The notes beneath the pieces are model-generated. The model saw only the letters and a list, made by a program, of their open reading frames with translations. It was not told the origin of the DNA and ran no database searches. A stretch of 64,000 bases of DNA. Source: JANJUB01 sp040081075. Its GTDB lineage: Bacteria; Armatimonadota; Fimbriimonadia; Fimbriimonadales; Fimbriimonadaceae. The stretch lies in NCBI GenBank assembly GCA_040081075.1, contig JBEBHJ010000007.1, positions 12,615 to 76,614 on the forward strand. Direction: 5' to 3'. Shown here piece after piece: positions 17,387-26,483 of the stretch. Numbering within the stretch: the stretch's first letter is position 1; every line of letters starts with the position of its first letter. Made by a program: the position numbers and the translations under genes.

Positions 17387-17428
17387 AAAAGAGCTCAAGC
17401 GAGTTAATCGCTTGAGCTCTTTTGTTTT
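17387..17428. terminator. Bidirectional rho-independent terminator
   Basis: Perfect 16-base stem AAAAGAGCTCAAGCGA (17387-17402) and TCGCTTGAGCTCTTTT (17408-17423) around GTTAA, followed by TGTTTTT. T-rich ends exist on both strands. It closes the pilus operon on the plus strand and the heptose adenylyltransferase gene on the minus strand. The minus gene's stop codon lies in the loop. Confidence 0.92.
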
Positions 17429-17859
17429 TCCAAGATGGCCGTAGTAGAACGCCCCTCCAGGAAGGGAAGCAACTTGACCTCGCCGCCATACCGGGCAACG
17501 ATTTTGGCTTCGGGTAGGCGAGAGATATCGTAATCGCCACCCTTTACGTAAATCTCTGGCTGTAATATCGCCACGAGTGCCTCTGGAGTTTGCTCCTCAA
17601 ACGCAATCACGCCATCTACTGAACGAAGGGCAGATAGCACTTCGGCGCGATCCTCGAGCGGGTTGATTGGCCGATTGGCCCCCTTTCCAAGGCCGCGAAC
17701 AGAAGCATCCGAATTCATGCCGACCAAAAGCAAGTCGCCTAACTCGCGGGCTTGTTGTAGGTAACGTACATGCCCGGCGTGTAGGATATCAAAAACACCA
17801 TTGGTAAACACTAGACGCCGCCCTTCACGAAGCAAGAGCGCTTGACTGATTAATATCAC
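17404..17859 (-). CDS. D-glycero-beta-D-manno-heptose 1-phosphate adenylyltransferase (RfaE2/HldE C-domain type)
   Basis: 151 residues from GTG 17859, 8 bases after the preceding gene. A longer reading would overlap that gene by 79 bases. It is a single cytidylyltransferase-like nucleotidyltransferase domain: VFTNGVFDILHAGHVRYLQQ carries the HxGH nucleotide-binding motif, LLVGMNSDASVRGLGKG follows, and a late KGGDYDISRLPEA segment matches the heptose branch. It would make ADP-heptose from heptose-1-phosphate. The kinase half (HldE N-domain) is absent here. The two GT9 genes at 6-8 kb are plausible users. Confidence 0.85.
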   Translation of the reverse strand: MILISQALLLREGRRLVFTNGVFDILHAGHVRYLQQARELGDLLLVGMNSDASVRGLGKGANRPINPLEDRAEVLSALRSVDGVIAFEEQTPEALVAILQPEIYVKGGDYDISRLPEAKIVARYGGEVKLLPFLEGRSTTAILEKQKSSSD

Positions 17860-17867
17860 GCTATAGT

Positions 17868-19862
17868 TTAGAACGCAAAGACGGCTTTTACTTGTAGCAT
17901 GCGTCGAAACTTGCGCGAATTCGGGTCGCCAAGGATAACAAACCACTCTGTGCCTTTCTTGCCGGCATCACGAAACGAGAGGTACCAGTTGGTATCCGCA
18001 TTTTGGGTAACCACGCGACCACCAAATGACCTTGTCGGCGTTAACTCATACGCCAGCGTGAGAATGTTTTGTTGTATGTGTCCATCCAAGTTCTGGAAAT
18101 AGCCAGAATAGCCGATATCGAATCCTTTGGCGATGCGGCGTGCAAACTGTAGCGCGTAGTAGCCCGTTCCCCCGTTTGCAATCGTTCCACCTCCAACTGC
18201 AAAGCCGATCTTATTGAATCGATTATCCCAGCCCTTCACCACATTGAGCTGCACGTCCCGGTCGAAGAGTCCGCCGTAATCGTAGTAGAAACCCTTAAGA
18301 CTTGCTCCCCACCCATTTCTAAGCCCGGCGAAGGTGCTGATTGAAGCTCCGCGTTGGAACGGAGAACCATCCAAGGCGTTGTTCCAACTGGCAGAAAACT
18401 CTGTGCTACTTTGCCTAACCGGTCCGTTTCTCCAATCAAAAGATAACTCGTCGTAGAGCTCCCAACCTTTGATCCCATTGAAGCCCAGCAGGCCGTCGGG
18501 CAATCGGAACTTGTCGTTTGTGTCGTTATAGCCTAGGAATAGGAAGTTGGCCTTGTCTTGGTACCACACTGAGTTTGAAGAGGCAAGAGCTGACTGCCCG
18601 TTGTCATCACTGCGGGCATATCGGGAATAGAGGGCAAGTTTGCCCCACTCCTTAGTGTAATTTGCGCTTAGAACGCTCGCTTTGTCTGCGTCTGAAGACT
18701 TCACATTGGCAAACACACCGTAGCTTTCAAATGGCGATTGCTGATGGCTCCAGTTAGCAACTGCGTCGATACGATCCCCGAAGGTCATCGTGCTAAGAAT
18801 TCCGAGGGAGTCTTTCTTGCCAATTTTCCCATACACTTTTGTGCCGAGGTCGAATCGACCGATTCTGCGAGCATAGAACATTTGGCCAATATCGAACCCC
18901 ATTCCTGCCTGGAAAAAGCCTTGACCTTCCAGGAAGAATGGGCGTCGCTCAGGCACAAATCTCTCGGTCCGGCTAAATCCAACGCTCTCAACCGCTCCTT
19001 CTATCGTTCCAAAATCTGGATTGAGCGAACCAACGGCCGTGATTTCTGCGCTGAGGGGGAACCGGGCATCAACTCCCATTCGACTGATTGCTCGGTTCTT
19101 GTCATCAATCCCCCCGATGACGTAAGGAAGAATGGACACCTTTGGCTGAGGCGGCGCTGGGGTCTCCACGCCGGTCCATATCCCCTGCAACTCTTCACGT
19201 GAGTTGGGACCGATGTTCGACCAGTATGAGGGCAAGTTGAGACGATGATGGTATCGAAAGAAATTGATTCCAAGGTTTTGCGCATTCTTCTTATACGGAT
19301 AATTCATAATCTGCCAAGGAATTTGCATCTCGGCGGTCCATCCGGTAGTCGTCCTCTTTACAAAAGCCTTCCACTCCCCTTTCCACTCGGTTTTCTTGGC
19401 TCGGCCTCCTCCTAGGCGGGCGGATTTGGTGCCAATCGCGTTGACCGAGAAAATGGACGAGCCTTGGGTAGTTCCTGTAGAAAATGGATCAAGCCTAACG
19501 TCAACAACATCCTCGGAAAGGGAGTCCATGGAATTGGTTTGATTAGAAAACCGACTGTCTTCTTGAGTTTCGGCAGCCGTAATCAATTCCGGTTTGGTGT
19601 CCCGGATGTCAAATGCCACGTAGATGAATTTGGAATCGTAGCCTATGTGGCAGTGAGTTTGTTCTGCTACCTGCTTCCCCTGATTAACGTCCCAGAATCC
19701 CGTAAGAGGAACCGCTTTTTGCCACACCTCATCCCCAAGGTCGCCATCTATTTTGGGTGGAGCCTCAAGTTTGACCGCGGGTAAGACCCGTTTTGAACCC
19801 TCTTGCGCCAACAGTTGGCTTGAAAGGGAGAAAAGCAAAAATATTGGCATCAGGTGACGCAT
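17868..19862 (-). CDS. DUF5916 outer-membrane protein with CBM9-like N-domain
   Basis: About 664 residues from ATG 19862, with AAGG upstream. The signal peptide is MRHLMPIFLLFSLSSQLLAQ. Next comes a CBM9-like domain (PKIDGDLGDEVWQKAVPLT and FDIRDTKPELITAAE). The DUF5916 region includes FVPERRPFFLEGQGFFQAG and MFYARRIGRFDLGTKVYGKIG. The second half alternates aromatic and polar residues and ends in VKAVFAF, a C-terminal Phe expected of an outer-membrane beta-barrel. DUF5916 function is not established; carbohydrate binding at the surface is inferred. Confidence 0.85.
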   Translation of the reverse strand: MRHLMPIFLLFSLSSQLLAQEGSKRVLPAVKLEAPPKIDGDLGDEVWQKAVPLTGFWDVNQGKQVAEQTHCHIGYDSKFIYVAFDIRDTKPELITAAETQEDSRFSNQTNSMDSLSEDVVDVRLDPFSTGTTQGSSIFSVNAIGTKSARLGGGRAKKTEWKGEWKAFVKRTTTGWTAEMQIPWQIMNYPYKKNAQNLGINFFRYHHRLNLPSYWSNIGPNSREELQGIWTGVETPAPPQPKVSILPYVIGGIDDKNRAISRMGVDARFPLSAEITAVGSLNPDFGTIEGAVESVGFSRTERFVPERRPFFLEGQGFFQAGMGFDIGQMFYARRIGRFDLGTKVYGKIGKKDSLGILSTMTFGDRIDAVANWSHQQSPFESYGVFANVKSSDADKASVLSANYTKEWGKLALYSRYARSDDNGQSALASSNSVWYQDKANFLFLGYNDTNDKFRLPDGLLGFNGIKGWELYDELSFDWRNGPVRQSSTEFSASWNNALDGSPFQRGASISTFAGLRNGWGASLKGFYYDYGGLFDRDVQLNVVKGWDNRFNKIGFAVGGGTIANGGTGYYALQFARRIAKGFDIGYSGYFQNLDGHIQQNILTLAYELTPTRSFGGRVVTQNADTNWYLSFRDAGKKGTEWFVILGDPNSRKFRRMLQVKAVFAF

Positions 19863-19975
19863 CGGCAAACCTTACCGCTTTTGGTGGTCACTTGATTCCA
19901 ATGATGGGCCCAATTGCCCCCACCGAGCAGTTATCTACGTCAGATTGCTCCAAAATGCAAGAATCTACAGGGGGA

Positions 19976-21937
19976 CTAGCTCATCGTCGCCCGAACTGCC
20001 GTGATGACCTGCTCTAAGCTGGGCAAAGCCGCATACTCGTAAACGGGGTTATAGCCAATGCTGACGTCTTCTCGTGCAACGACCTGTGGAGCGGCGAGAA
20101 GTTGATTCCAGCTCTCCGTCGTGCTAACGATCTGGGCAACTACGGCCTGACCAAAACCACAAGTTCGGTTGTCTTCGTAAAGGGCAACAAGTCGACCAGT
20201 CTTCTTGAGAGAAGCGGTAATGGCTTCGTAGTCGCAAGGCACCAAGGAACGCAAGTCGAGAACCTCAACATCAATCTCTCCCGCCAAACTTGCCGCCGCC
20301 TCTTCTGCCAATTCAACGCAGTTACCGTAGCAAACGATCGTGCAATCTTTGCCCGCCTTTGCAATGCGGGCTTTACCGAAAGGTACCGCTTGAACGTTTG
20401 TCACATCCATCTGCTTGCGGAAGATGTGCTTGGGCACGAGAACGAACGTGGGGTCATCTCCTTGGATCGCAGTCCAGAACAAACCGGCGGCATCTTCGGG
20501 GGTCGAAGGTATCGCAACCTTGATTCCGGGCGTGTGGGCCAGATAGCCTTCACCGGACATTGAGTGCCAAAGTGATCCGCCGGGCAAATAGGCTCCCATC
20601 GGGGCGTAAATTACGAGTGGACACTTCCAATCGCCAAATGTTCGCCACCTAAGGGTGGACATGTTGGTGACGACTTGATTCCAACCGGGTGAAATGAAGT
20701 CGATGAACTGAAGCTCAAATACGGGCTTCATGCCATAGCATGCCATTCCAACGGCGACGCCCATAATCGTGGCTTCGGCGAGGGGCGAGTTGAAGACTTG
20801 CTTGGGAAACGCCTCGCTGAGCCCCTTGGTCATTCCGAAAACGCCGCCTTTTGGATCTTCAATATCCTCACCGAAGAAGATGACCTTGGGGTCATTTTCC
20901 AGCGATTTGCGCAAGGTCGTGTTAATCGTCGACACCATGGTTTGTCGCCCGGCTTGAATGGGCGGCACTTCTAGCGAAGCAACGTTGCCCCAGTTGTGAT
21001 CAAGGACATCTTCGGCGCGGGGGTCTTCTGCAGTCTCTGCCCGCTGATACTCGGCATCGATAAATGCCGCGAGTTCATCTTGTATCTGGTCAAATCCGGC
21101 TTCCGTAAGCTCGCCCGATGCGATCAACTCTTCGCGCAATTTGAGAATCGGGTCGCGCTTCATCATCTCATCAATGTCGCCGAGGTCGCGGTAAACACGA
21201 TGATCATCTGAGCTTGTGTGGCTTCCGAGGCGATCAAGGTCGGCCCATAAGATTGTGGGACCTGCGCCACTTCGAGCCCGATCGGCAGCTTCCTTTCCAG
21301 CAGCCAAAACGTTATCGGGGTGGCGTGCGTTGCAGTGGATAATGTGCGCCTCATTAAACAGTTCGAGGTGCATCGGGTTGTATTTCGTGGTTGGAGTGCT
21401 GATCCCGTACTTGTTATCCTCAATCATCAGAATAACGGGCAGTTTCTCTTGAATGGCAAAAGCAATCGCTTCGTAGAACTCGCCTTGGCGACTCGCAGCA
21501 TCGCCGATGCTGGCCAGGGCAATGGAATCCTTGCCTTCTAATTGCATAGCCCAAGCCACGCCACAAGCCGGTAGCAAGTTCGCCCCAGTCGGAGTTGGGA
21601 CGCTGAACACGTTAAGTTCTCGGCTGCTGTAGTGTCCGGGCATTTGTCGTCCGCCGGAACTCGATTCGCGTTTAGCAAAGTAAGCCAGCGCGAGGTCGTA
21701 GTTCGACATGCCCCTGGCCAACATCAAAGCACGGCTTCGATAATACGGAAAAATGTAGTCATCGGGCCGAAGTACATAGGCAAGAGCTGCGAGTGGTTCA
21801 TGTCCCATTCCACCTACCTGGAACCAGCCTTTGCTTTGCCGGAGGAGAATGCCCTCACGACGGTCACCCTCGCGACTCATCATCATTAATCGCAGAAAAT
21901 CAAGCTTGTTATAGGTAGCAGTTTGGATTGTTGACAT
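19976..21937 (-). CDS. Fused E1 alpha/beta 2-oxoacid dehydrogenase (thiamine diphosphate dependent)
   Basis: 653 residues combining E1 alpha (about 1-300) and E1 beta (about 325-650). The alpha part has YYRSRALMLARGMSNYDL, PGHYSS and the thiamine-diphosphate segment GDAASRQGEFYEAIAFAIQE through NKYGIST at 145-181; the usual GDG is GDA here. The beta part has FFGEDIEDPKGGVFGMTKGL and SPLAEATIMGVAVGMA. It decarboxylates a branched-chain 2-oxoacid, pyruvate or acetoin and passes the acyl group to an E2, but no E2 or E3 gene is adjacent. GAGG lies eight bases before the ATG. It is divergent from the ABC/OmpA operon. Confidence 0.88.
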   Translation of the reverse strand: MSTIQTATYNKLDFLRLMMMSREGDRREGILLRQSKGWFQVGGMGHEPLAALAYVLRPDDYIFPYYRSRALMLARGMSNYDLALAYFAKRESSSGGRQMPGHYSSRELNVFSVPTPTGANLLPACGVAWAMQLEGKDSIALASIGDAASRQGEFYEAIAFAIQEKLPVILMIEDNKYGISTPTTKYNPMHLELFNEAHIIHCNARHPDNVLAAGKEAADRARSGAGPTILWADLDRLGSHTSSDDHRVYRDLGDIDEMMKRDPILKLREELIASGELTEAGFDQIQDELAAFIDAEYQRAETAEDPRAEDVLDHNWGNVASLEVPPIQAGRQTMVSTINTTLRKSLENDPKVIFFGEDIEDPKGGVFGMTKGLSEAFPKQVFNSPLAEATIMGVAVGMACYGMKPVFELQFIDFISPGWNQVVTNMSTLRWRTFGDWKCPLVIYAPMGAYLPGGSLWHSMSGEGYLAHTPGIKVAIPSTPEDAAGLFWTAIQGDDPTFVLVPKHIFRKQMDVTNVQAVPFGKARIAKAGKDCTIVCYGNCVELAEEAAASLAGEIDVEVLDLRSLVPCDYEAITASLKKTGRLVALYEDNRTCGFGQAVVAQIVSTTESWNQLLAAPQVVAREDVSIGYNPVYEYAALPSLEQVITAVRATMS

Positions 21938-22065
21938 GAAAAAACCTCGATCGCCATTGATCGGCCCTCTGATTTTACCGGACGGCGTTGCAACCTTTTA
22001 CAAGTTCAAACCGTGATAACATGATGGAGTCCAAGGTAACCTGGATTTCGGGAAGCAGAATTGAA

Positions 22066-23892
22066 ATGAAAATAAAGCCTCTAGGTAAGTTCCTAATCTT
22101 CATCGTCATCCTGGGTGCAGTCGTCGGGGGAGCCCGGATGTTTCTGGGTGAAAAGGGCTTAAGCGGCCTGATCCCGGGTCGAAGCACGGCCGAATCAATG
22201 GTCCCGGCGAAGGTAGACCTTCCCCGTCGTCCAGGCGAACAGATTCCTGATTCCGTTCGAGATTTGAGCCTACCTGGCAAAGCTGTTTCAAACTCCGACA
22301 AGCCTGAGATGCGGATGCTTCTCTGGGCGTGGAACTCTCAAATGGGATTGATGTTCGCAAACGGCGGAGCATCGACCACGAAGGGGAGTTTTATGGACAA
22401 ATACGGTGTTAACCTCAAGCTTGAGCGGCAAGATATGGTTGACAAAATGCAAGAGGGCTTGGTTACATTTGCCACCGAGTACTCACAAGGCAACAAGAAT
22501 CCGTCGACTGGAGCCCATTTTGTGGCGATCATGGGCGACGGAGCCGCTGCATTTCTAGCCGGCCTCAACGCAAACTTGAAAAAGATCGGGCCAGAGTATC
22601 AGGCCAAAGTTATTGCCTCATGCGGATACAGCACCGGTGAAGATAAGTTTATGGGTCCCAAGGCTTGGAAGGATAACCCGGAGGCATCGAAGGGGGGCTT
22701 GGTTGCGGGTGTTTTGCGAGACGGCGACTGGAACATTGCCCAAAAGTGGCTTGGCGATAACGGGTTGAAGAACAATCCCGACGAAAAGACCTGGGATCCT
22801 GATGCTTTGAACTGGGTTGCGGCCAATGACTACTTGGACGCCGCCGAAAAGTACATTGTTGGCTACAGCGAAGAGCGCGACGTGGTTCGAAACGGAAAGC
22901 TCACCGGGCAGAAGAAGCGCGTTACCGTACAAGGTTCGGTCACATGGACACCGGGCGACGTAAACATCGCGAAGAAGAAGGGCGGCATCGTTTCGATCGT
23001 ATCGACCAAGGAATATTCTTCGCAGATGCCCAACGTGATTATCGGAATTGACAAATGGATGAAGGAAAACCGGAAGCAAGTTGAGAGCATGATCAGAGGA
23101 ATTTCCGATGGTGGCGACGCCGTTTCCTTGAGTTCCGATGCCATTCGCCGAGCCGGTGAGATCAGTCAAGAAGTTTATAATGAAAATGGCGCCGACGCAG
23201 AGTATTGGGTGAAATACTATTCTGGCGCGGTTGAAGTAGACAAAACGAATCAACCGATTGAACTTGGTGGCTCAGATGTTAACAACGTGCGCGACATGGA
23301 GTATTTGTTTGGGCTGGTTCCTGGCACGGCGAGCACGTTTGAAGCAACGTACACGAAGTTTGGCGATGTTGTTGTGCAACAATATCCCGATCTAGTCCCA
23401 AGCTACCCTTCAGTTAGCCAAATCCTTGACAAGAGCTATGTGGCCGCCGTGGCGAGGATTGCCGGAACAAAAGTCGGTCGCGCTGATCCTACTCCTGATG
23501 CCGGTCGTGCCGTGCCAAAGCCCGATCCTAGCCGATTGGTAAGTGAGAAGGTGTGGAAAAATATCAAGTTTGAAACGGGGAAAGCTACTTTTACCGCCTC
23601 CACGATGAGCGAGTTGAACAAGCTTTTGCAAGACCTTCTGATCGCTAGCGGCGCATCCGTAGAGATTCATGGTCACACCGATAATGTTGGCGAGCCAACT
23701 TCGAACATGCAGTTATCAGAGGCGAGGGCATTTGCGGTAAAGCACTGGCTGGAGAAAGTTGCCGGAGGGAACTTCCGAAATCGGATCAAGGTCATCGCCC
23801 ACGGCCAGTCAGAGCCGCGCGTTCCAAACACAAGTGAAGGAAACCGCGCCATCAACCGGCGGGTCGAAATTCGTCTGCTTGCAAACAAATAA
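22066..23892 (+). CDS. ABC-type substrate-binding protein fused to OmpA peptidoglycan-binding domain
   Basis: 608 residues from ATG 22066; an in-frame start at 21988 would put 26 polar residues before the membrane anchor. One hydrophobic helix (KFLIFIVILGAVVGGARMFL) without an obvious cleavage site suggests an inner-membrane anchor. A periplasmic-binding-protein type 2 domain follows to about residue 450 (MLLWAWNSQMGLMFANGG and YSTGEDKFMG), then a Pro-rich linker and a C-terminal OmpA domain of about 110 residues (IHGHTDNVGEPTSNMQLSEA, NRAINRRVEIRLL). Databases name such fusions phosphate-binding/OmpA; the substrate is unproven. Its stop overlaps the permease start (TAATG). Confidence 0.88.
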   Translation: MKIKPLGKFLIFIVILGAVVGGARMFLGEKGLSGLIPGRSTAESMVPAKVDLPRRPGEQIPDSVRDLSLPGKAVSNSDKPEMRMLLWAWNSQMGLMFANGGASTTKGSFMDKYGVNLKLERQDMVDKMQEGLVTFATEYSQGNKNPSTGAHFVAIMGDGAAAFLAGLNANLKKIGPEYQAKVIASCGYSTGEDKFMGPKAWKDNPEASKGGLVAGVLRDGDWNIAQKWLGDNGLKNNPDEKTWDPDALNWVAANDYLDAAEKYIVGYSEERDVVRNGKLTGQKKRVTVQGSVTWTPGDVNIAKKKGGIVSIVSTKEYSSQMPNVIIGIDKWMKENRKQVESMIRGISDGGDAVSLSSDAIRRAGEISQEVYNENGADAEYWVKYYSGAVEVDKTNQPIELGGSDVNNVRDMEYLFGLVPGTASTFEATYTKFGDVVVQQYPDLVPSYPSVSQILDKSYVAAVARIAGTKVGRADPTPDAGRAVPKPDPSRLVSEKVWKNIKFETGKATFTASTMSELNKLLQDLLIASGASVEIHGHTDNVGEPTSNMQLSEARAFAVKHWLEKVAGGNFRNRIKVIAHGQSEPRVPNTSEGNRAINRRVEIRLLANK

Positions 23893-24689
23893 TGGCAACG
23901 AAGCGGTCGCCACTTAATGCGTTTCGCCCGAACGAGATTGTCTCGTTCGGGGCGATGCGCGTAATCGTTGCGCTGCAGGTTTTCCTAATATTGGTGCTCT
24001 GGATCGAGTCACCATTCAAAGTTCTGCCACGACCAGGCGACGTCTTTGCCGCTCTGGGCAAGATGTGGCAAGAAGGATTGGGACAGGAACTTCTGACGAG
24101 TTTGCAGCTTAACGTAGAAGCAATCGCGTTGACCACTGTCATATCCATTGGCCTGTCGTATCTGACCGTGATGCCGTTCTTTCGACCGATCGTTAACGCG
24201 GCTTCAAAGGGCCGGTTTCTCAGCTTAACCGGCTTCTCCCTCCTATTCGCCCTCGCTGGTGCAGGCGGGCATTCGCTCAAGCTTTGCTTGCTCGTTTTTG
24301 GCATGACCGTGTTCTTCCTTACTTCAATGGCGAGCGTGGTAGCTGAAATCCCAAAAGAGTCGTTTGACCACGCTCGAACGCTGCGGATGAGCGAGTGGCG
24401 AACCGTATGGGAGGTGGTTATTCTGGGCACGTCGGACAAAGCCTTCGAGGTCCTGCGCCAAAACGCCGCCATTGGCTGGATGATGTTGACCATGGTTGAA
24501 GGAATCGTGAGAAGCGAAGGCGGAATAGGGACGGCTTTGTTGAGTCAACAGAAGTATCTTCATTTACCCGAGGTCTTCGCCATTCAACTATTGATCTTAA
24601 TGGTCGGAATTCTTCAAGACTTTGGAATCGGGGCTCTGCGGCGGCTCTGTTGCCCGTACGCCGACATAAAACTGGAGAGGAAAGCGTGA
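23892..24689 (+). CDS. ABC transporter permease (SsuC/TauC-like)
   Basis: 265 residues with about six hydrophobic helices. The segment SMASVVAEIPKESFDHARTL followed by RMSEWRTVWEVVILGTSDKA corresponds to the EAA coupling loop of binding-protein-dependent permeases, with similarity to NitT/TauT permeases. It should pair with the SBP-OmpA protein upstream and the ATPase downstream. Both junctions overlap (TAATG at the start, GTGA at the stop). Confidence 0.85.
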   Translation: MATKRSPLNAFRPNEIVSFGAMRVIVALQVFLILVLWIESPFKVLPRPGDVFAALGKMWQEGLGQELLTSLQLNVEAIALTTVISIGLSYLTVMPFFRPIVNAASKGRFLSLTGFSLLFALAGAGGHSLKLCLLVFGMTVFFLTSMASVVAEIPKESFDHARTLRMSEWRTVWEVVILGTSDKAFEVLRQNAAIGWMMLTMVEGIVRSEGGIGTALLSQQKYLHLPEVFAIQLLILMVGILQDFGIGALRRLCCPYADIKLERKA

Positions 24690-25519
24690 GCACAGTTCCC
24701 TATGAACTCAAAGAAACGTTGCTCAAAGTCGAGGGCGTGTCTCGCAGTTTTGGTGACCAGATGATCCTGAGAAACCTGAATCTCGAGATAAAGAATGTTC
24801 ATCGCCCGGGACTGTCTCAAGGCCAAGTCGTTGGCTTGCTTGGGCCCTCAGGAATGGGGAAGACAACCTTGTTCAGAATCTTGGCTGGGTTGGACAAACC
24901 TGACACAGGAACGGTCATGATCACGGTTGGTGGCCAAGCGCTGCCTGTCAGGAGAGGGATGGTCGGTGTCGTCGCGCAGCACTATCCGCTTTTCGCCCAC
25001 CGAACCGTACTGGGAAACCTGGTGGTTGCGGGACGCCAAGCTGGACTTTCTAAGGAAGAGGCATCCGAGAAGGCACACCAGTTGCTTGATCAGTTCATCC
25101 TCAAAGGGGCTGAAAGTAAGTATCCGGCGCAGCTCTCAGGAGGCATGCGACAAAGAGTAGCGATCGCACAACAATTCATGTGCAGCGAGGGTTATATTCT
25201 CATGGACGAACCGTTCTCGGGTCTCGATCCGGTTGCGGTTGATCGCGTCGTAAAGTTCGTCCAGGATTGCGCAACAACGGACGAGTTAAAAACGTTTATC
25301 GTCGTTACCCACGACATTGAGGCCGCTGTTGAGGTTTCAGATACGATCTGGTTGATGGGCCGGGAAAGAGATCCCGAAGGCAAGATTATCCCGGGCGCAT
25401 TCGTTCAGGCAAGTTATGATTTGATCGAAAGGGGCCTAGCATGGCAGGCCGATGCTGGCGACAAGCCCGAGTTCCATCAGACGTGCCGAGAGATACGAGC
25501 CGTGTTCCCTCGGCTGTAG
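24686..25519 (+). CDS. ABC transporter ATP-binding protein
   Basis: About 277 residues from GTG 24686, which overlaps the permease stop; an upstream in-frame start at 24650 would bury 12 codons in the permease gene. Walker A is GPSGMGKT at 53-60, the signature LSGGMRQRVAIAQQF, Walker B YILMDEPFSGLD and the switch His in VVTHDIEAA. It looks like a nitrate/taurine-class ATPase. An unusual insert sits between the first strands and Walker A (KNVHRPGLSQGQ). Confidence 0.9.
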   Translation: MSTVPYELKETLLKVEGVSRSFGDQMILRNLNLEIKNVHRPGLSQGQVVGLLGPSGMGKTTLFRILAGLDKPDTGTVMITVGGQALPVRRGMVGVVAQHYPLFAHRTVLGNLVVAGRQAGLSKEEASEKAHQLLDQFILKGAESKYPAQLSGGMRQRVAIAQQFMCSEGYILMDEPFSGLDPVAVDRVVKFVQDCATTDELKTFIVVTHDIEAAVEVSDTIWLMGRERDPEGKIIPGAFVQASYDLIERGLAWQADAGDKPEFHQTCREIRAVFPRL

Positions 25520-25547
25520 GCCTAGTTAAGGTAGATTTAGCTGTTCT

Positions 25548-26474
25548 ATGAGAGTTGTAAGCCGGTATGCCGAGGCCTTCAAGGAGGGATTTAACTTAGT
25601 TACCCTCGCATCGGCGCTCGCTCTTTCAGCGGCCTTGCTCAACCCCATCCCCCTCTTGGCGGCCATAGTAGCGGAAGCGGCCTATCTCTTGTTTGTCCCC
25701 GACTCACGATGGTTCGAGCAGCGGCTTGAGAAGAAATACGATGCTCAGGTTCTTGAGCATCGAGAAAAACTAAAATCGGAAGTCTTCCCCCACGTTCGCA
25801 ATTCGGTGCGAGAGCGTTTTCTGGGTCTTGAGTCCATGCGAAAGCAGATCGAATCCCAAGTGAGTGGCGAGGAGAAGTGGTTTCGTTATGCCCTGCGCAA
25901 GCTTGACTTTTTGCTCGAAAAATATCTACAGTTCGCTCAGAAAGAATCGACGTTCGTGCAGTATCTAACCGCATTAAAGAGCCAGGTACAAGATCCCCAA
26001 AAGCCGCCTCCCGTGGTTTACAAAAAGAAGGGGGTTGCCTTTGATATCGAATCGTCCCCAGCGGGTCCTCTTGTGGAGCCTTCCGAAAAGTGGGTGAGGA
26101 AGACGGTTGAGGAGATTCAAGACCACTATAACGGTGAGATCGAGGAGATTGACAATAAGCTGACGGCCGATCCCGATTTCCCTACGCGCCAAGTTGTTGA
26201 AAAGAGAAAAGAAATCCTCAAGCGTCGACATGAGTTCGTCGGCAGAATCGGCATGATCTTGGCGAATTTGGAAAGTCAGATGGCGCTTATGGCGGACACG
26301 TTTGGGCTCGTGAATGATGAAATCCGCGCAAGGTCTCCCGAACAAGTTCTGGCAGATATTGATGAAGTCGTTTTGACTACAAACTCACTGACCGAGGCGA
26401 TAGAATCGGTAACGCCATACGACGAGCTTGTGGCCAAGCCCAAACCCGATGAAAATCTTGGCGGACTAAGCTAG
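25548..26474 (+). CDS. Unrecognised membrane-anchored coiled-coil protein
   Basis: 308 residues, not recognised. Residues about 18-50 form a hydrophobic hairpin (LVTLASALALSAALLNPIPL, then AAIVAEAAYLLFVP). The rest is highly charged and helical with heptad character (EQRLEKKYDAQVLEHREKLK; VVEKRKEILKRRHEFVGRIG). It follows the ABC ATPase by 28 bases and precedes the next gene by 9, so it probably belongs to the transporter operon. The layout recalls XpaC-like partners of TelA proteins, but I cannot show homology. Confidence 0.75.
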   Translation: MRVVSRYAEAFKEGFNLVTLASALALSAALLNPIPLLAAIVAEAAYLLFVPDSRWFEQRLEKKYDAQVLEHREKLKSEVFPHVRNSVRERFLGLESMRKQIESQVSGEEKWFRYALRKLDFLLEKYLQFAQKESTFVQYLTALKSQVQDPQKPPPVVYKKKGVAFDIESSPAGPLVEPSEKWVRKTVEEIQDHYNGEIEEIDNKLTADPDFPTRQVVEKRKEILKRRHEFVGRIGMILANLESQMALMADTFGLVNDEIRARSPEQVLADIDEVVLTTNSLTEAIESVTPYDELVAKPKPDENLGGLS

Positions 26475-26483
26475 AATAAATCC

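Noticed and set aside
22618..23253. A 211-residue minus-strand open frame
   Set aside because: Antisense to the SBP-OmpA gene, whose own domains are clear.
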